Source: Phascolomyces articulosus
Taxonomy: Eukaryota > Mucoromycota > Mucoromycetes > Mucorales > Lichtheimiaceae
Direction of reading: 5' to 3'
Assembly: GCA_025677815.1 (NCBI GenBank)
Contig: JAIXMP010000010.1
Coordinates: 248,001-312,000 of the forward strand
Length of the DNA: 64,000 nucleotides
The notes beneath the pieces were generated by a model. The model was not told the DNA's origin. It was given only the letters and a program-made list of their open reading frames with translations, and ran no database searches. Below are positions 58,901-64,000 of the stretch, one piece after another. The translations under genes were made by a program, and so were the position numbers. Position 1 is the stretch's first letter; the number at the start of each line of letters is the position of its first letter.

Positions 58901-61900
58901 ATAATAAAAAAAAAGACGAATGATAATGAACGAATAGTTAATAATAGACTGTAGAAGATGAATAAATGAGGAGAAATAGAGAAACCCAAGTTCGCACGTG
59001 CCAGGTTAGACATGGTCTTGGTTTGATTGGTGCTTAGTTGCTCAGATACCATTCTATGGGGGATAAATAAATACAAGCTCTCAAGTCATACATATTCAAT
59101 TCCTATATATAAAAAATAATTTGTTTACCACGTGGGGGGCCAACAAGGAACGGTAAAGAGCCCGGACACAAGGTACAGCTCAAACGTTATGGAGTGAGCA
59201 AATAGGTTTGGAAAAATTAAAGAAAAAAAAGTAGAGGTGTGCTAGCATTGAGCTGTATGCCGCATGCAAAAAGAAAAAAAGGAAAGAAAAAGAAAAGGGA
59301 TAAGAATAAAAGATGCTAATATAATACAAGGAATGAAGGGAAAAAAAGGAGGCGAGTTTAGAGACATCTAGGTCAATATCATATTAATACACCAGTATGC
59401 GTAAGACAAAAAATGGACAACGCGACATGACATGAGAATTAGATGAAAAGAGGACTTGAACGAAAGTAGCAGTTTATAGCAGCAGTACCAGAAACAAAAG
59501 ATGTATCATCAATGTTGGTTGATGATGTAACGGAGCTGAGAATTGGTCAAGCCTGGATGACCCATGGATGTTGGCAACATGATTTAATAAGGTGAGACCA
59601 AGGACTATTGCATTTTGAGGTCAAAAAATAGGGATGAAAGCAACAACTTGGTTGACTATATATAAAAGATGATAAAAAGAATTGTTATAGTAAGTAATAA
59701 TATACCAAAAGATGAATGATATGACTCGAAGAAAAATAAGGATATAGAAGACGAGATGGATAGATGGGATGGATGATATGATACAAAAAAAGAGTATGAC
59801 CAACATGAATGATATATAAGACGGTATGTTTGAGATGATTTGATCCAGGGATATACATCCTGTGAAGCACAACAAAGAAAAGCCACAGAACCAAAGGCCA
59901 GTGGTGGATGATGACTCGAAGCAACATCAAAAGAATCCCAACATGAATGATTATTATTGGACATAGACAACACCGGTACACCATAGTAAAACAAAGAACT
60001 ATTACGGCATGAATGGTTTAAGAAAATGAATCCCAGTTGCAACTTGAATGACTATGTAAAGAAGATAACACAACAAAAATGGTTATTACTTGATGTTGAA
60101 AATACGAATACATGGTAAAATAATAATAATAAAAGAAATAGGGCAAAAACACGAAATATATAATTCAATCATATACGTACCATACCAAGGATGAAAAAAA
60201 GAGACTTGTGTGGAAGACCCACTGGTGCAAAGATGGATCAGGACAAGAAACACAGCATTGCCGTGGAAGCTGGAGAAACACGATTATTAGAAACATGATG
60301 ACATTGGGAACTTGACCAAAATAGTTGGATGAGTGAATAAGACTTTTTTTTTTTACAGCAACACCACGAGCATTCATATTTTTATGAATACTTAATAGAA
60401 AATGACAATATAAGTCTAATTTTGAAGCCAAGAAGCTATCCTTTTTTTTGATATATATATCATTGTGGTTTTATTTAATAATATAGTTTAAAAGTAATAA
60501 GGTAAGTTGATAATTGTCATAGATAGAAAATTTATAGCAAATAGGTGGATATTCTGCTGTCAAAAAAAAAAAAAGAGTAACGGGATTTAACGCGTTTGTT
60601 AATTGAGTGAAATAAAATTAAAAAGAAATAGAGAATTTATGATAGAACAGAACATGTGGATAAAAAAAATCTTGCTTGGATAACAAGAATAATCATATAT
60701 GTCCTCGAGTCATTCAGAGTTTGTTTATTAAGCAAAAGTAGTATTATGCTATACAAGTATAATAAGAATTATATAGCTTATATATCTAATTTATTATATA
60801 TAATCAATTTAAAAAGATGTTCGAAGTGTGGAGATATGGGTACTAATATCTGAATTTGTGGTAAAATTAAGGGAAATGATTAAGGAATGCTTCGACCAGT
60901 ATAAAATTGGATTTGAAGTTTAAATTGAGCTATAGATGATGGGTAAGGAAAGAGGAGGGTGTTTGAAGAAGGTACAGGATAAATGCCTAACGTAGAGCTA
61001 GTTGTTGAAAATGGATATCAGCTGTATGCCATCGAGAAAAGCTTGTAACAGAACCTTGTATCGATATAACGGATAAAACAAGGTAAAAATTGGACATTTG
61101 GAGAGTTCTTTTAATGCAAAGTAGTATTCAAGAACATGATCATATCGTGTCATTTCATGTGTCGTTCACCAGATAGCCAGAAAGTTGCCTGTATGTGAAT
61201 TAAGTCAAATGGATATATATATATATATATGAGATAAAAGCCCTTACAACCTTCTTGTAGGACGGATGAAGCAATTTGGTCTTTTCCCTGTAGCATGATT
61301 TTAGAGATTTCGAACTTAACTAATTGATCTTTTTTTTTTCCTACTAAAATATTCTTCAGTATGATCAAGGTGCAAAAAGAAACTTTTGAAAATATATATC
61401 CTTGAGCATATGGATGTAAAGTGGTGTCATGATGTCGATCCTTGGGAAATATTCCTCGTTGTTATTGCCGTTGACACTATTTTTATGATCTCTTTTCATG
61501 AATCATATCTCCTTGATCTGTTCCTAAGAGAGACATTCTTGTCCTGTTAAATCTAGATATTTTTCTTTTTCTCAATCCCATCATTTATAATCTACTTTAT
61601 CAATTATAGCAAATTCTTGTCGAAATAGCATTGTTGTATACTCTACTACGTCGTTACACCTCTTTTTCAAATGCTATGTATTTAGTTGTGTCTTTATTTA
61701 AAACGTCCAAAGAGATAGTGATCATACTGGGTTTCAATGATAAAAATTGCACGTTCCCAATTGCTACCATTTGAAGAAGTAATCTCTATTGGACAAAACC
61801 TGTGTCTGAGACCGAAAATTAGAAAAGTGTCGCGCAACTTTTTCTTTTTTGTGTTTAAGGTCGTGTTCTCACAAATTGAGTTGTTTTCTTTAACTTTATC

Positions 61901-62023
61901 CTTTTTCCTTTTTATTTTTTTTCTTCAAGTCGGTTTCCTACCCTAACTATTGGAATAATCGACCTTTCTACACCCCATCTATAAAACCTTTTTTCATTTT
62001 ATTTCAACTATCTTTTTATAATC
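55928..62023. other. 6.1-kb gene-poor region between homeobox and alpha-tubulin
   Basis: AT-rich with scattered simple repeats, two T10A13 palindromic tracts (57012-57034, 57813-57835) and a T-rich (minus strand) segment at 59476-60431 with repeated TCATTCATGTTGG-like phrases and hydrophobic open frames that do not join. The last 300 bp carry the C/T-rich alpha-tubulin promoter. No intact gene found. Confidence 0.55.
59476..60431 (-). other. T-rich, coding-like but unjoined segment
   Basis: On the minus strand, open frames of 75-130 codons overlap in different frames (for example 60431-60165 and 60042-59656), rich in Ser, Phe, Tyr, Cys and His. Phrases like CATTCATGTTGG recur at least three times. 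I could not build a spliced protein. It resembles in style the 42460-43380 segment on the opposite strand, so both may be non-coding transcripts or remnants of one repeat family; alignment was not possible here. Confidence 0.2.
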
Positions 62024-63683
62024 ATGAGAGAAATCATCTCTTTGCACGTTGGTCAAGCTGGTGTCCAAATTGGTAACTCTTGTTGGGAGTTGTACTGCCT
62101 TGAACATGGCATTCAACCTGATGGTCACATTCCTAATGAAGATGACCGTGGTGATAACTCTTTTGACACTTTCTTCAGTGAAACCTCTGCTGGTAAGCAC
62201 GTCCCTCGTACTGTCTTTGTCGATTTGGAACCTACTGTGGTTGATGAAGTTCGCACTGGCACCTATCGTCAATTGTTCCATCCTGGTAAAGTATATCTAT
62301 TTTTTTTATTTTCTCTCTTTCATATCACCTGCAAAAAAAAAAAAAAAAAAAAAAAGTAAAATAAATAAGATGCGGGTACCCAAAAAATTATGTATTTGTA
62401 TGTGTGGTGAGAACCAGAAAATAAAGAAAAAAAAAGTTTACTAACATCCATATTCTTATTCTTATTATATAGAACAACTTATTACTGGCAAGGAGGATGC
62501 TGCCAACAACTATGCACGTGGTCATTATACCGTAGGCAAGGAGCTTGTTGACTCTGTTCTTGACCGTATCCGCAAGTTGGCTGATAACTGTAGCGGTTTA
62601 CAAGGTTTCTTGGTCTTCCACTCCTTTGGTGGTGGTACTGGTTCTGGTTTCGGTGCTCTTTTGTTGGAACGTTTGTCTCTTGACTATGGCAAGAAGTCCA
62701 AGTTGGAATTCTCCATCTACCCTGCCCCTCAAGTCTCTACTTCCGTTGTTGAACCTTACAACTCTATCTTGACCACCCATACCACTTTGGAACACTCTGA
62801 TGTCTCCTTCATGGTCGATAACGAAGCCATTTACGATATCTGCCGTCGTAACTTGGATATTGAACGTCCTTCATACTTGAACTTGAACCGTTTGATTGCT
62901 CAAGTCGTTTCTTCCATCACTGCTTCTCTTCGTTTCGATGGTTCCTTGAACGTTGATTTGAACGAATTCCAAACTAACTTGGTTCCTTACCCTCGTATTC
63001 ATTTCCCTCTCGTCACTTATGCTCCTATCATCTCTGCTGCTAAGGCTTATCATGAACAACTTTCCGTTCAAGAAATCACCAGTGACTGTTTCGAGCCCAA
63101 CAACCAAATGGTCAAGTGTGATCCTCGTCATGGCAAGTACATGTCTTGTTGTTTGTTGTACCGTGGTGATGTTGTCCCCAAGGACACCAACGCCGCTATT
63201 GCAAACATTAAGACCAAGCGTACTATTCAATTCGTTGACTGGTAAGTAAAAAAAAAGGGGAAAAATCTTTTATTTGGGTTTATATGATAGGGTAGCTGTG
63301 ATTCTATTTCATGAGGAGTTGATATACAGTGAAACTGATGATGTTCTTTCATTATAATTAATAGGTGTCCTACTGGTTTCAAGGTTGGTATCAACTGCCG
63401 TCCCCCTGCTGCTGTCCCTGGCGGTGATTTGGCCAATGTCCAACGTGCCTTGTGTATGTTGAGCAACACCACTGCTATTGCTGAAGCTTGGGCTCGTTTG
63501 GATCACAAGTTCGATTTGATGTATGCCAAGCGTGCTTTCGTTCACTGGTATGTCGGTGAAGGTATGGAAGAAGGTGAATTCTCTGAAGCTCGTGAAGATT
63601 TGGCCGCTCTCGAAAAGGATTACGAAGAAGTTGGTTCTGACTCTCTTGGTGACTCTGAAATGGAAGAAGCTGAAGAATACTAA
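62024..63683 (+). CDS. tubA: Alpha-tubulin
   Basis: Three exons, 62024-62285, 62473-63241, 63365-63683; 449 aa. It forms the minus-end-facing half of the tubulin dimer; its GTP site is non-exchangeable. [29 protein letters not shown] starts the protein. The GTP motif GGGTGSG lies in exon 2. The C-terminal acidic tail ends EAEEY, so a detyrosinatable Tyr is present. The lumenal loop that carries acetylated Lys40 in ciliated species reads [12 protein letters not shown] and has no Lys. Exon 1 ends in HPG at a GTAAAG donor and the second starts EQLITGKED, both universally conserved. Codon use is strongly biased (CGT, AAG, TTG, ACC/ACT) compared with its neighbours, as expected for very high expression. 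Confidence 0.97.
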
Positions 63684-64000
63684 ATCTCTTAGTATAAAAA
63701 ATATCTACCATCTCTCTTTCTCCCTTTTTCTCTCTCTCTTTTAACACATAACATCGTTTCAACATTTAATAATACCTCTCTTTTTTTAATTTCGAAACAA
63801 CAAATATAATATTTTTTATCTGCATGCATGCACCTAAAAACAACTAAATCCAAGAAGATATAATCGTTTTTTATTATCCTTCTTTTTTTTCATATATTAT
63901 ATTATTATTATGATACATTTGGTAATGATTTTTAGTGTGTGAATCTAGTTCATTTACTAATATATTAAAAAAAGTAGTGGGGAAAATGACCTTGGTCTAT
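63684..64000. other. 3' flank of alpha-tubulin
   Basis: C/T-rich then AT-rich sequence after the tubulin stop, containing its 3' UTR. No further gene begins before the window ends. Confidence 0.55.

Noticed and set aside
62598..63230. Minus-strand frames of 65 and 119 codons over alpha-tubulin
   Set aside because: Antisense shadows produced by the strong codon bias of the tubulin gene.

Overview
The window is nuclear DNA of an early-diverging filamentous fungus, most probably Mucoromycota (Mucorales-like). The DNA is strongly AT-rich. The genes are dense in introns: 3 to 16 exons are common, with short introns of about 50-120 nt using GTAAGT-like donors and TTTATAG-like acceptors. The gene set includes an AzgA-type purine permease, a Bsc6-like MFS carrier, GT15 mannosyltransferase, F-box/LRR proteins and alpha-tubulin ending in EEY. 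The phylum is inferred from gene content and style, not from a database search. All exon models were read by hand from splice signals, kept in frame and checked by exon-length arithmetic.

Layout, left half (0-32 kb, gene-rich). The window opens with a partial hypothetical gene (minus). It is followed by mcm10 (replication), a 1222-aa coiled-coil protein with two CCHC zinc knuckles, and nnf1/PMF1 (kinetochore). Nnf1 is divergently paired across 90 bp with an 11-exon coiled-coil gene. Next come an Osm1-like fumarate reductase, a lysophospholipid acyltransferase, an azgA purine permease with a GATA-site-rich upstream region, and a 2.6-kb empty stretch. After that lie two tandem F-box/LRR paralogues, an MFS carrier, a multi-FAS1 membrane protein, a 23-bp-periodic array of RFX-type X-boxes, and complex I NDUFB8.

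Right half (32-64 kb). Genes here are separated by deserts. They are glyoxalase II with Lys in place of a metal-ligand Asp, a four-pass membrane protein, and a 16-exon Tonsoku/TONSL homologue (TPR-acidic-UBL-LRR, no ankyrin repeats). A 6.2-kb gene-poor stretch follows, with a diverged 390-bp tandem duplication and gene relics. Then come dynactin p24 (DCTN3), a GT15 protein whose catalytic residues are replaced, a homeodomain regulator flanked by 3.9- and 6.1-kb deserts, and alpha-tubulin.

There is no operon-like organisation. Several genes share a chromosome-duplication/segregation theme (Mcm10, Nnf1, TONSL, alpha-tubulin, dynactin p24), which may be chance. No rRNA or convincing tRNA gene, CRISPR array or intact transposon was seen. 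The most unusual items are the ankyrin-less fungal TONSL, the phased X-box array, the Asp-to-Lys glyoxalase II, and the apparently inactive GT15 paralogue.
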